Below are positions 50,001-61,988 of a stretch of DNA of 64,000 bases, piece after piece (the first letter of the stretch is position 1; the number at the start of each line of letters is the position of its first letter). Location of the stretch: contig NW_020312038.1 in assembly GCF_002999335.1 (NCBI RefSeq), positions 62,001-126,000 on the forward strand, in the 5' to 3' direction. A program made the translations under genes and the position numbers. A model generated the notes under the pieces. It did no database searches. It saw nothing but the letters and a program-made list of their open reading frames with translations, and was not told the origin of the DNA. This DNA is from Cyclospora cayetanensis. Its lineage: Eukaryota > Apicomplexa > Conoidasida > Eucoccidiorida > Eimeriidae.

Positions 50001-53000
50001 TGCTCCCTCCCCCTCCCCCCGCAGCAGCAGCAGTGGCAGTAGTAGCCGTCAGAGGCATCAAATAGTTTCTTTGAGCCAGGGTACAGAAGAGCAGCCGAAC
50101 CAGGTCCTTCGCCGTCGCATCTGTGGGCAAGAGCAGAGGCACGTCCTCCGGAGGCGCTGCACTCCACGAAGCCGCAGTTAGAGCATCCCACGGGGAACGG
50201 AAACTGCAGCTTTCTGCGCTTCTCAAAGCCTTCCCAGCCGTTGCTGGTGGAAGGCATGTGCGCACATACAGCAGGAGGCCATGGCAGGAAGCCCCAGGGG
50301 GACGAAGCATCGGCCACCCCAACACAGCGGCTCCAAAATTCAGCTGGCAACGCTCCCGAGGTGCCCAAGCCCACGAAACATCCACGCTGCTTCCCCCCTC
50401 CAGTCTAGGCCTTTCTCGATCGCTTCGAGAGGCCTCTTCTAGCTCCCCGTTCCTCTCCTCCGAAGGACTGCCTTCCCGCGTTTCTCCGGAGTCAAAGTGC
50501 CGCAAAAAGCCGCGCCTCTCAGGCTCCACATATTGCTGCTGATGCTGCCGCTGCAGACGAGAAGGCACGGCGCTAAGGCGGGAGGGGGAGACAGCAGGCC
50601 AGCTGCGCACCGTCGAGCTCCTGCTCTCCGTGCGTTCCGACTCGACGAGGCTGCTGCTGTCGCAGCAGCCTCCGTGGCATTGGGCAGTGCTCGCTTCAAG
50701 GCATGCCCGCCGCCGGCATCGAAAGATCCCCAGCTGCCCGGCGCAGGCAGCCAGCAAGGAGTGCGATCTGCGGAGTTTTGCAGGAGCCGCGAACGACGCG
50801 CGAGGCATTCCTAAATCCTCCGAAGCGGCTCGCCGTCGGAGCTTGAGGAACCGATGCTCGACTAGCTGCGTCTCATGATCGAGCCTCTTGGACGAAGCCT
50901 CTCCTCGAAGCGATTGCATACTCAGGACTGCTCCCGCCGCTACAGCTGCTTGCTCGGACTTCTCTTTGCATGCACCGTCAGCCTTCGCGCTTGGCTCCTG
51001 ATCCAGAGGCGACGGAGGCGTCCTCCTCTGGAGCAGGTTCCCCTGACTCAGGGGCGTCTTTTGCTGCGTCTCGCGCATCCAACACAAGATGGGGGTGTCT
51101 CGCTGCTGCCTGTCCCCCGCAGGCGAGCAGAGAGCTGCCTCGGGGGGCAGTATGACTGCCGTGAATGCTGCCCCTGCGGCTGCGAGCGCAGCCGATGCAG
51201 TGGTGAGTGCATCCCTGGAAAGGCTGGCGAGGATGGTGCTGGCGAAGGTAAGAGACGCTTCGGTCAGAGTAGCACTGGCCAGGGTGGAGAAGCGGAGAAG
51301 GCGTCCGACTCGATCCGGCAAAAGCCTCTGGAGATAAGGCAGTCCCAAGGACGAACTATTGCTCGCGAGGCCGCTTGGGGGGGAGCTGGGGTGGACGATG
51401 CCGCTCGTAACAGTGCCTCTGCCAAAGAAGCTTCGGGCATGTCCCCCTCCGACTGGAAGGGACGACTCAGCGGCAGCCTGCCCGGAGCCGCTGCCGCTGT
51501 TCTCTCTCGAAGAGGGCGGGGAGGAGGAGGCAGCAGCAGCAGCAGCAGCGGCCCCCCGCGCGTTCGAAAAGTTGAGGCCGATCCGCGCAGGCGGGCTTTC
51601 CCCGTCCGCAGGCTCCTCCTGGTCGACCTCGTGCTCGTCTCTTTCAATGACGTGCAAGTCAACTTTGAAGAGACTGGAGCGTCGCGCTGCCAGAGTGGCC
51701 GTAGCAGCTGCTGCCGTCGTGAGTGCCGCAGTCGTGCTGGCCGTCGCAACTGCAACAAGGACGGCGCCAACGGCTATTGCCACTGCAGTAGTCCCGTAGG
51801 AGAGAGGCGAGAGCAGGGTGGCAAAGGCAGTGCCCCTACCAATAACGTCGTAAATGTGATGCGTCTCGGGCATGCCCCCCTCCACGTCCGGCCCCTGATG
51901 GGGAGACTCCTCCCTCCCCCCCCGATTATCGTCGTCATCGTCCTCCACTACGCTGTAAATGGTGCGCCTTTCCTCGCGTTCCCACACGCGGCCAGGCTGC
52001 GCCGACAACGGCGAAGCCAATTCGCGCTGGAGGACGTACGGAGGCAGAGGCCACACCCACACAGGCTCCTCCCCACTGGCCAGCACTGGCGAAGACAAAG
52101 AACAGGCGTCACGACTCAGCAGGCACCCTAACTCGACCTGCCACTCCAACAAATAATGCCGATTCTGCAAGATCTCCTCCACACACAATCCTGGCCGACT
52201 CCCCGTGCGCAGATGGCGCAGCCGCATCGGCTTACGGATGTTCAGCGCCCTCTGCACAAAGGTAGAAACAAACTGCTGCGGACTTGGCCATCGCCGTTGC
52301 CGCATATTCCCCCACGCAGGCTCGTCATGCTCCTTCGCGATTTCATTGCTTCCATAGACTTGGTGGCCTTCACCAGCCGGAGCCGCCACCCCCCCCGAAC
52401 GCCCATGAGGGCTCGTCGCGTCCGGAACTGTGGGCTGCACTGGAAACTGCAGCACCAGCTCCCTTACGTGTATGTATATCCGAGGGCCAAGGCTCACGTG
52501 GTTCAACAGAAACAAAAACCGCCAGTCCACCAATTCGTCAACTGCGAGACAACAGTCCACAGCAACCGGCAGTTCCTCTGTCAAAAAACATGGCACACGT
52601 GTATGTACACATGCAGGCATGTACACCTACATATACATCAACAGGTATACACATACATATGCACCTACATGTACATCAACAGGTACACACACACATATAC
52701 ACATCAAAAACACATACATATACACATAGACATATATATATATATATATATATTCACATACATATGTAGACATACATACACACATAGACACATATACATA
52801 TACACACATATACACATACATATACACTACATACGTGCATAATTATACATGAACACCTACATATGTGCATACACTTGTAGACATGCATACACACATAGAC
52901 ACACATACATATATACACATACGGCTGGAAGAAATGCATAGGGCCCGGTAAGCCATCCCCGCCCGCATGCCAGGGTCATGTCTACGGACGCTAGCTACTG

Positions 53001-54128
53001 CCCTTAATTTGAGAGAAAGCGGTGCTTGCCTGTGCATCCGGGAAGAACCTGCAACCCTCGACAGTGTGTTGTAGCATCCCAACCCATGGGAACACCGCAT
53101 TTTGGGCAACACCCATTGGACTTAACGAGGTCACCTCTCCACCCCACGGGGTAAGGAGACCAACCAGAGCCATCGTGCCCCTCGATTCTGCCACAAACAC
53201 CAGTTGAGCAATGACAAGAAGGCATAGAGCTCTCTACTTGCTTGGCCTCAGGAGCTGCAGCCTCACAACGATGGGTGTAAGGGAGGTCATCGAGGGTACT
53301 GCTGGTGGCACCGCCATTCCCCGAGAGTCTGCCAAATATGACTGCCCTTCCTCCATGAGGCTGTGCGTTGCCTTGCCACAAGCTGCAAGAGGTGCTCCGT
53401 GGGTGGGGAAGAGGCTTGCCTCGATCCACCTCACAGCGCCCACGAGGCACCGAGGGTCTCGCGCAACACGAAACGAGGCCTGAGGAAAAGCAAATCGACT
53501 TCCATATCTCTCTGTTGAATCCAATCCAGCGCAGACTCCTACATGCGGATGCGAGAGCCGCTACATCCTGGGCTTCGAGAAACAAGGCCACTTGCAGGAA
53601 CACGCTGGGAGGCAACGGGGTTGCCGATAGTGGTGGCCTCGCGGATGCGCCGCCACAGCAGGATTCCTTGGATCTTCCGCATGATTCTCCAAATTTCGAA
53701 TAAGGGCCTTGAGCGGCTGCAGAGTTACAGTACCACAGAGGCTGTCCAAAGAAGCCGAGGTTGCCCAGTCCTGAAGAGGAAGGCTGAGACGGCACGGCGG
53801 CTTGCCGATCACTCGGAGTTCGCATATGAGAGGCCGAAGGAGCCTTTTCTGTGGGAAACTGAGCGCTGTTCAGCCTGTGCAGCTCCCATCCCATAGTCGA
53901 ATTCGCTATGCAGTCCAAATGCACTGCTGAGTCTGTTGCGCCACTGCCCTCGCAACAGCCGGGCTCAGGTTCGTTCGCGGCGTCCTCGGTGGTTGAGCTG
54001 CCACAAGGAGTTGCGTAGTGGCCGGAAGCTCCCCCATCGAGGTACCGTCTTGGCTGGACTCCTGTGCTAGTCTGTGCGCAATCCAGTAGCTGCCAACCTC
54101 TATCTCCGCAGCTTTCAGGCAGCTCCAT
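47096..54128 (-). CDS. Very large F-box/WD40-repeat protein
   Basis: Three parts, read as one gene. Exon 1 starts at ATG 54128 and contains an F-box-like helix set (LPPSVFLQVALFLEAQDVAA, then CRSLRWIGFNREIWKSICF). Its 3' limit near 53.0 kb is not resolved. Exon 2, from about 52575/52577 to 48940, encodes about 1,210 residues. Most of this is low-complexity (Ala/Thr/Ser/Pro/Arg-rich), with conserved-looking ends: ELPVAVDCCLAVDELVDWRF and RQFEFHPERPDVMLTGGNDG. Exon 3 (48607-47096) joins in phase to complete GGNDGTVRVLNW and holds further WD repeats, such as HSGSINIVRFAHASPHLFVT followed by SFDQTCRLWDLRQR. F-box proteins with WD40 propellers act as substrate adaptors of SCF ubiquitin ligases; that role is inferred here. 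The junction from the F-box exon to exon 2 is the weakest point, and these could be two genes. Stop TAG is at 47096-47098. Confidence 0.68.
52608..52925. repeat. CATA/CACATA compound microsatellite in an intron of the F-box/WD40 gene
   Basis: About 300 bp of ACATATAC, CACATA and TATATA units between the F-box exon and the large second exon. Confidence 0.88.
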
Positions 54129-54158
54129 CAAGCGTGGAGCCACAGTAACCCATAACAC

Positions 54159-57100
54159 GGTGATTACAGTGCAGAAAGGCTGAAAAAGAAGAAAATCCTA
54201 AGGTTTGCTCAGCGGTCAACAGAGCACATCCCAAATACACAGTTATGCTATCTATAGTGGGTCCTCACAGACTAGAATAGCCCATGGCATAGTGCCAGAT
54301 GCAGAACTTGACCTTGCTGCCGAAATAGTGCACATTTACCCACAAACACTTCTAAGAAAAATGGGCAGCTCGTCTGGCAGACAATAGTTAAGCAAAAAGC
54401 CTAGGCTGCACATGCCAACGCCGCACTTGATCCAGCGGCCCACTGCTGCTTTGGTTGCTCTCACCTTCGCCACCATTCACTATGCAGTTTTCCACGCCTC
54501 CGCTTATAAAAGAAATGCTCTAGTTTTGCCATTCATTATGCTAGCGAACACGTCCTCTTGCGTATGAGTGACAACCCAATGCGTCAAGACACGAAGCGCG
54601 CTACCCAATACGGGCGGGCATTGACATCAAAACCCTCTTCTATGCTCCCCACGTCTCAAATTAAGCCACGGTTGAAACTGACTAACAATTTATTCCAATT
54701 TCGGCCTGGTCAGCGTAATGTAGATGCGTAAGGAGCACTACTTTACATCATTTGCTGCGACCGGGTGAGTGCCTCCATGAGGATATAACCAACAAATCCG
54801 CGTTTTCGTTTGGGAGTTGTGGTAGGTGTGTTGTAGAGCACCAGTTTACAAATATGTGCATTCTAAACGGATATTCACTACTGGTGGCGGGTTTTCGTGC
54901 ATCAGCGGTAATTCTTACCACAAATGACGGAAACATTCCTAGCGCCGCCCTTCATCCCTAAAATTTCTTTCTTGTGGACTGCTTGAAACCACACTTTACA
55001 AGTTATGGGTCAAAAGGGTCTGCCTCGCGTCACTTTATTGCTTTGGTCCGACAAAGTGGTACACAGATGCCCACTAATTCGCATTGAAAGTCTTCATACT
55101 TTTACAGAACATCATCTCAGTGGCAAGACTCCTTCTAAGAGCTTTCTTACGGGCGTATTGTAGCGAAAACAAGCAACACTCGAGCAGTTTGTACTGTATT
55201 AATTGTATATCCCTATGAAGCAGTAGAGAATCAACAAGTGCTTTGCATCTTTATTTGCCAAGCCTCTTGAGGAGTACTGTGAGCTCGATACAAGGCGCAC
55301 TGTTTCGTGGGCAGCGCTAAATGCAATCCGCAACTAGCTGTGAATACTTTAAATACCTAGATACTGTAGCCACGCTAACCATAGTCTCCCCTTTGCCTTC
55401 ATGTCGGAACTCTGAGGACTTTCTCGAGGAGAAAGGGGAAGCTCTTTTTAAAAGCATAGTCAGCGACGCTTTAAGGAGTTTTTATTGAGCCCAGAGATAA
55501 GTTCATTACATACGGAGACCTTAGGTGAGAAGGTTGCACTACGAGCCTGTGTAATTAGCTGACCGGCATCATCGTGTTTTTGGTAGCGCCATCTCCTAAA
55601 GCCTATTAGAAATGCTCAACATCATGGAACATGGACACAGTTGCCTGTCTGCCGTTCATAGTGTGAGCCAATTACTTAGTAGATAGGTTTTCTGTCTTTT
55701 CTGTCAAGTAAATTACCCTTAAATCCTCGCCCTTCTTTCTGCAACCTAAAGCTTAAGTCTCTGAATCAATGATGCCTTTTTCGCGAGAGGCTGGTCACTG
55801 TTGCAGTACACACTGCATTTGCACCGTAAACCCTTACTTATTACTGCCATCCATCGTGTTGGTTATTATGCACCAGTTCCAACTAATTTGACTGCCATTA
55901 AATAGTTCTCCTCCAGGTTGTAGCATGTTTGATGGTTGGGGTTGTGTTTTGCGCAGGGCTGCTCTTGCGGCTGGCAAATATCCATAGGCTTCCAGCTCAG
56001 CACTAGGGAAACCCTCCATTTTTGGCTAGCCTTCTTCCAGTATCTCAATGTATCCTGCATCGCTGTAATCGCTTGCTGCATTGGAATGGTCCACATCGAC
56101 AATTCTGGAACCACTCAGTTTACACTGTGCCCTACGAAGGACCCAGTACGAAAGAAGCGCATTCTACAATGTGAAATGCATCGTCGCGGAGGCGCTTTAA
56201 TTTTTCTGCGATAGATCTGGTAGGCGTTATAATGGTTATTCCGCACAGATGTCTATGCAACTTTGGCAGAGCACTCAGCAACTCCCCAGGAGGATCCCCT
56301 AGTCTGTGCGCTCCGTGGCATTCTGGGCATACGGTATCCGGTTTTGACCTCTGCCCGAGAACTTTCGTACGTAATTCAAGCGAAGTGGTCAGCGCATGCT
56401 GTTTCTCGCCGTGAGGGCAGTTTGCATTAGCCTTTCATTTATACATAGAATCCCACTGCCAGCACACAGTCGTGTACAGTACGACAAACTATCCTTTTCC
56501 CCCATCCTTTGGAGTTGGCAAGCACTCCGCGTGCTTGCACCTGGTCCCAGAATACGCAAGATTATATCCAACCAGCTATGCGAGAGCAAGCTATCAATGC
56601 ACGAAGCAATAGCTGCTATATGGGTAAGCGTAACTCCCCTAACGAGCCTTTGTGCACAAGATGGCGAGTGTCTTGACAAGAATAGGGCTGCTGTGCACTC
56701 ACATGACAAAAACGCTCCGCAATCTACTGCGCACGGCACTATGTATTAAGAAGAAGCATTCGGTTTGGTGTAACCACAGGAAAAGTTGCTGGACGAGGGG
56801 GCTGTCCCTCGCGAGGCATCGCAGGCGAAAACCGCTGTGGCGCAGCATGGTGCATCATTACTGAGCTGGGTATTTTACCCCAAGGCTTCACTTAGACTAC
56901 TAGCAAGGATCATCTTCGTTGATAATACCTGCTTACTAGAATGAGGTATTTAAAGCGGAAGTAGGGAATATTGATGCATCAGAAGCTTTGGCTCGTAAAA
57001 AACACCCTGGCAATTGAAAATGCCTCAACAAATCTGCCAAACGACCATGGTGTTGCGAAGGCAAAGAAGCAACAACATGAAGCTACAGCAAGCGTACAAA

Positions 57101-60100
57101 AAGTGCGCTTGGTTCACCGTCAACACACCACCCAAATCCGTTTGCAGCATCGAGGTGACTTGTAGCGTATCGCTACTGGGGGAATATGCTGCAGCCTCGC
57201 TCTTCTAACGTCGTCATCTAAATCCCACTGACTGGGATTCCGGCGAGACACTATGAGTTGTGGGTTTAGAGTAGTGAGCAGCGAAATTCTGACTTTGTAG
57301 TCTTCAGTTCTTTGTCGAGCACGAAGCTTACACGCCACCCAAGAGCTCCCCACTTAGCAAGATGTCCAGCAGAAAGCAGGGATACCGAACTGAAGTCCGC
57401 GTGAGAGCCTGCTAAGAGGGTTCCTTATGTGCAGATTTTGGCGAAACAGCAAGGGGTCCACCCCAGATGCCAACTGTTTGCAAAAGTACAGCAAGTCCCC
57501 GAACATTACTTGGCCTGCAAAGTAAAAGCAGACCAGGGCAATCTAAAATGATGAAACATTGCAACACTTGATACTGCTCAGCTGGCATCATTCAAGGACA
57601 ATCCCACTGGATCCTGCCCTGTATAACACACTTAATAAGTAATCAACAAATGACAGTCCAAGGTCTTACCGCAGAAGGGACATGGCACTTATTTGGGTAA
57701 GCCTAGGGGCAATGAAACCTTCCTCTGGCAGTACAGTTGGATAGTGCAGTGTTCTCACATTAGTCGGGTGCGCTGCAGCTGTACCTTGTAGTGGTATCTC
57801 TCTAAGTTTAAATGAATCTAATTTGGCGTAGTTTACTACCTGGGCTAATGTTCACACACTGACCAAAAAATATGAGTATTTTGATATGAGGATTCTGTTT
57901 GCTTTCTAGCGGCTTTTAAAGTTATACCGGGGACTGGGCCGAACAAATGTGTATGCCTATGTAGGGTCTGCCCTTTTTGCAATTACAGTCTTTTTTTACA
58001 GCTAACAATTAAATACTCAATACGCCTACCGCAAAGGTATCTTCCTTGGTTCTTACCTTATTAGTAATTATGATGAAAGAAGACTTCCACTACCATCCAG
58101 TACCACTGCGCGTGTAGCCACGCACAAGCCATCACCCAACGTACTAATTCCAAAGAAACAAACCGTAGGGAGATCATGTGCATGCCAGCAGTCCTGTGAT
58201 AACTGGTATATTCCCACCCTGAGAACACATATGGATTTTTAGCTATTATTTGCATTTTGGGGAATTGGAGCAAGCCTTCAAGATGGTCTCATTCTCACCG
58301 GGCTAAGCTGGCTCGAAAGGTACTAAGAGGCGACTGCCTGCAGAGACCCGCGCACTTATATATGACTCACTGTAGCTAATCGCCTGACCATGATGCATGT
58401 ACCCATCTCCATTTTGAGCGGTATCTCTATGCTAGACACATGGGTGTAGCCTTTGTGCATGCCATTTGAGCTCACCGTGCCAGTAACTATTTGGCTTGCT
58501 TTGGAAGCGGGACTAACAGCATCCTTAGAGCCCAACTTAACTTCAAGCATACTATAGGGGTGTTGGGTGAAAATAGGTAGCGGACCATTTTGATATATCT
58601 ATGCGGCGCCTGCATCAAGAATTTTTTGTCTTCTAGTTTATAACGTTTATAAACTTCTTAAGAATACCAGGCGATATGCAGTACAGCGCAGTAGCTCACT
58701 GCATATTTGGTGTCCCTAACATGCAGAGAAAACCTTGCCGGCACACTTTGCACAATCGGACTATGATAAATTTAGTCCACGTTGTATTCTGTCAACGGAA
58801 TACCATGGCTCAAACGTCTGTTTGCTGCGCCCTTGCCTGAGTGAGAGCTACAGTAACTTTCCGCCGAAAATGCGAACGGGCGTGGTGGAGCAGCATCTGA
58901 AAATCACTGCCTTGTTTTATCAAGGCACAAGACACTACGCAAATTTTACTTAATATATAGGTCTGTGATATGGGGATATCTGCAACTCTTCTCTCCTGGT
59001 CTCCAACGGTGGTCCGCACCCTCCAGTCGCTGATCTCCTTTAACACTTGACACATTGGCTAGATGTGTTCTGCCCAAACCGCTACTCCCCTTTCTTGCCT
59101 TCACCCCAAAGGCTGTGCTCTGCGGAGGAGGGGGAGGCGGGAGTGGAAGACGGCCAAAGGGCATTTACACGCTCACACCGTGCACTCCTACTCTTTGCAT
59201 TCAGTTGGTTACACGTGAAAACTTAGTGCGCAGCTATCACTCTTGTATTTTAGAGCTAGCTCTGCTTTACAACAAACAGGTTATAAAAGAATCAAGCAAG
59301 TCTGCTGCACTTCACCAAATAGCAATTGAAGACACGTTTCATGCTCTTGCTTAGGTGTAGCCTGGCCCGCAACAACATGGTCACGGCACAGCGACTCGGC
59401 ACACACAAAATTCTGTGCTCCCTCGGGTGCTATGTCTTCCGACTTATCCTGAAAAACAATGGATATCTCTATTCTAGCGATTCTGACTCCGCTTACGCTT
59501 GCACCTTTACTGGACTGTATCCGATTCTCGCCGTAGGGAGACACTCAACTCCAGATTCACATTCAATGAAAAGTTACTGATTGTCTCTCCAAAAACAAAT
59601 CCCCTTTTCCCCCTTTTTGTTCAGAAAAGTTCCTCAGAAGTGCGCTTAACTACAGATTCGATAACAACTTGATTTAATTTTCTTGAGTGCTTTCCAAAGG
59701 AACCCGCGCCTTCCCCTGCCCGCGTCACTCATAGTTGCTGATATGGGGGGCGAGGGAAAGACACAATGCGCTCAGCTGCAGAGGCTCATCACGCTGAGCA
59801 TCCTGATCTAGGTGCGCATTCATTTTAGCGTTTATGCACAACAATACGTCGCTCGCAGCGAGCTAAGAGTCTTCTGCAACAAAGTAAGATATCTACAGAG
59901 ATTCCAATTATTTAATTATTTACTAGCTTTAATTAATAGAGCTGATTTAGCTGAAGCCGCTTGAATGTGGCTGAGCTCTGTACGAATTACCCCCTCATTC
60001 CAGACGCATGGCCTCGTGTTCCGTACCTGTACATTGAGGCCAACAGCATAAAAGAAAGGGAAGCAGTCGCCCGGTTACTGCAAGTCCCACACAGAAACCA

Positions 60101-61401
60101 TAATGCTGAAAGCGAAAGGAAGGAGCACACAGTCACTAGCCAACAACGAACGAGGGGGCGCGGTGACGCTCCCGGCTACGTGTCATTGGAGCACTACATG
60201 TTGGGGCCTCCTACGAGAAAGCAGAAATGAGGGAAAGTGCTCATAAGAACATACAATACAAACTATTTTAGCAGTGCTTCCGCCCTTGCAGAGTGATTTC
60301 GTTGTGTCAGCACAGCCAATGCATGCACCAGTATTCATTTTAAGCAACCAAAAAAGGTAAAGTGAGAATGTAGGGACACCACCCCTGAGAGTGCCTGCGT
60401 ATATATCTGCGTGCAGAGAGCTCTCTAATAGTAACCATCGGAGACATTCGAGCGATACCCTTAGAAGACGAAACTATTTTTGAGGCAGAGCATTATCTAG
60501 GGAAGGATAATTACTAAGGAACGCAAAATCCGCCAGCAACGGCGACTAGTAGTGCGGATCAAACAAATCTCCGAATTCCCCAGTAGGCAGCGATTCCCGC
60601 ACCTGCTTTTCCATAAACTACTGAGCTTGATGCTCTCCACCTCATTTCTAAAGGAATTTCCGTCCTTTGCATCCTCGGCGCTCAATAGTCCTAGAACCCA
60701 GCACATCTACGGTTCTCTGTAGGTTTTTCGCGTCCACCAGGGTCAGTTGCATGCGCAGAAAGCCCATGAAAGGCGAAAGGAGCCTCGTAGATGTTTTCTG
60801 GGAAGCCAAATTTCACTGTTCTACAGCAGCTCCAACTTTGGGGGAAATCTACATGATATGAAAGAGGATTGACTTGTAATAGAGTAACTAACGGTGCCAG
60901 CCACTGGCTGCAAACTTCTTAACCTGGTCACCTTTTGTTGCACCTCGCAAAGCCTAGCGATCCATCGAAACCAAATATTCTGCCCTGAAACACACAGTCG
61001 ACCGCCGCTTTGGGTAGCTACTGGCCTCAAACAAATGGGTTCAAGCCCGGATTGGGACTCTTCACCCTACATCCGAGATGGGGAGAATAACCAGTAGACA
61101 CGCGCACTAATTTCATAAGCCCACTCAGCACAAAAAGGAGAATAAAGCCAAGCAACTGGTTTTTCATGAGCATAGAGTCGCAAAACTGCAGTATAACACA
61201 ATCGGTACGTTCATCTGCTTGTCCGCCTCTGGGCGCTGCGCAGCGATCACCTTATAGTCAGAGTGTAGGCGGGTCATAAAGGCACCCCAGAACGCAGATT
61301 TCGAACATGAGATCCCTATTCACGAGAGTACTTCTAAAGAGGTCCAAGATGCTTTCACACATGAACTGAGGATAATGGAGAAACTCCGAGCTGTGACAGA
61401 A
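54159..61401. other. Gene-poor, AT-richer region
   Basis: About 7.2 kb in which no open frame exceeds about 120 codons and none shows a recognisable domain. Stop codons are dense in all frames. Base composition shifts toward AT compared with 37-54 kb, and microsatellites are absent. A few short frames with donor-like ends exist (for example minus 60497-60706), but I could not chain them into a gene. Confidence 0.5.
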
Positions 61402-61988
61402 CTAGCGCAAGGGATGAAATTGGTGTATTTGCTGAGCCCTTCGACAACGACTTATGGGTTTTCCTGGTCTTGACTGCCGGTAAACCACGAATAAAGTCCG
61501 TCGACGAATCATTTTAAATCTTTTGAGGGACCGCATGGCTTTGTAAACCAACTTTAGGAGAAGTGCACTTCCCCAGCTGCTGACAAAGAGTACGACACCG
61601 CATATTAATCTGCCGATACCGTTAGGGCTTTTCAAATTAGTGTTGAGGATCATCATGGCTCGGAAGAGCAGTATCAAGTGCTTTGCGTAAAACGGCACTG
61701 CAGAGCAAAAGAGGAGTGTGAAAGCGGATTCCTTGCTCCGTTACGAGCAACAGCAGGTCCGCTACGAACTACAGCAGGCCATGCTTAACGTATAGCGCAT
61801 AAACGCTTTTGCCATTCTGGACCTCGGCGAGAATATAAAATGCGCGATTACTACAGCAGCTGCCGTGATGCACAATAGTGATTCGCTGGGGCGTCGTGAA
61901 TCCAATTCGGCGACGACATTAAAAGTGTTCTTGACAAAGTTCAGGGTAAAGGTCGTGCTGCAGTAGGCACCCAGGCCAGGGAACATTT
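61402..61988 (-). CDS. Candidate multi-pass membrane protein, C-terminal two exons (5' part not found)
   Basis: Not recognised. Exon A 61988-61773 and exon B 61697-61402 are joined by a 75-nt GT-AG intron whose acceptor has a strong pyrimidine tract (CTTTTGCTCTGCAG), and the phases match. Exon A itself follows a good acceptor (TTGCTAATCCCAG), so upstream exons are expected. The joined frame of about 170 codons has several hydrophobic stretches: LLCITAAAVVIAHFIF, then HLILLFRAMMIL, then LICGVVLFVSSWGSALLL. These suggest two or three membrane spans with basic connecting segments, ending in an Arg-rich tail and TAG at 61402. The function is unknown and no family signature was recognised. Confidence 0.38.

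Noticed and set aside
50875..52131. 418-codon plus-strand ORF
   Set aside because: Antisense shadow of the large low-complexity exon of the F-box/WD40 gene; composition mirrors that exon and no domain is present.
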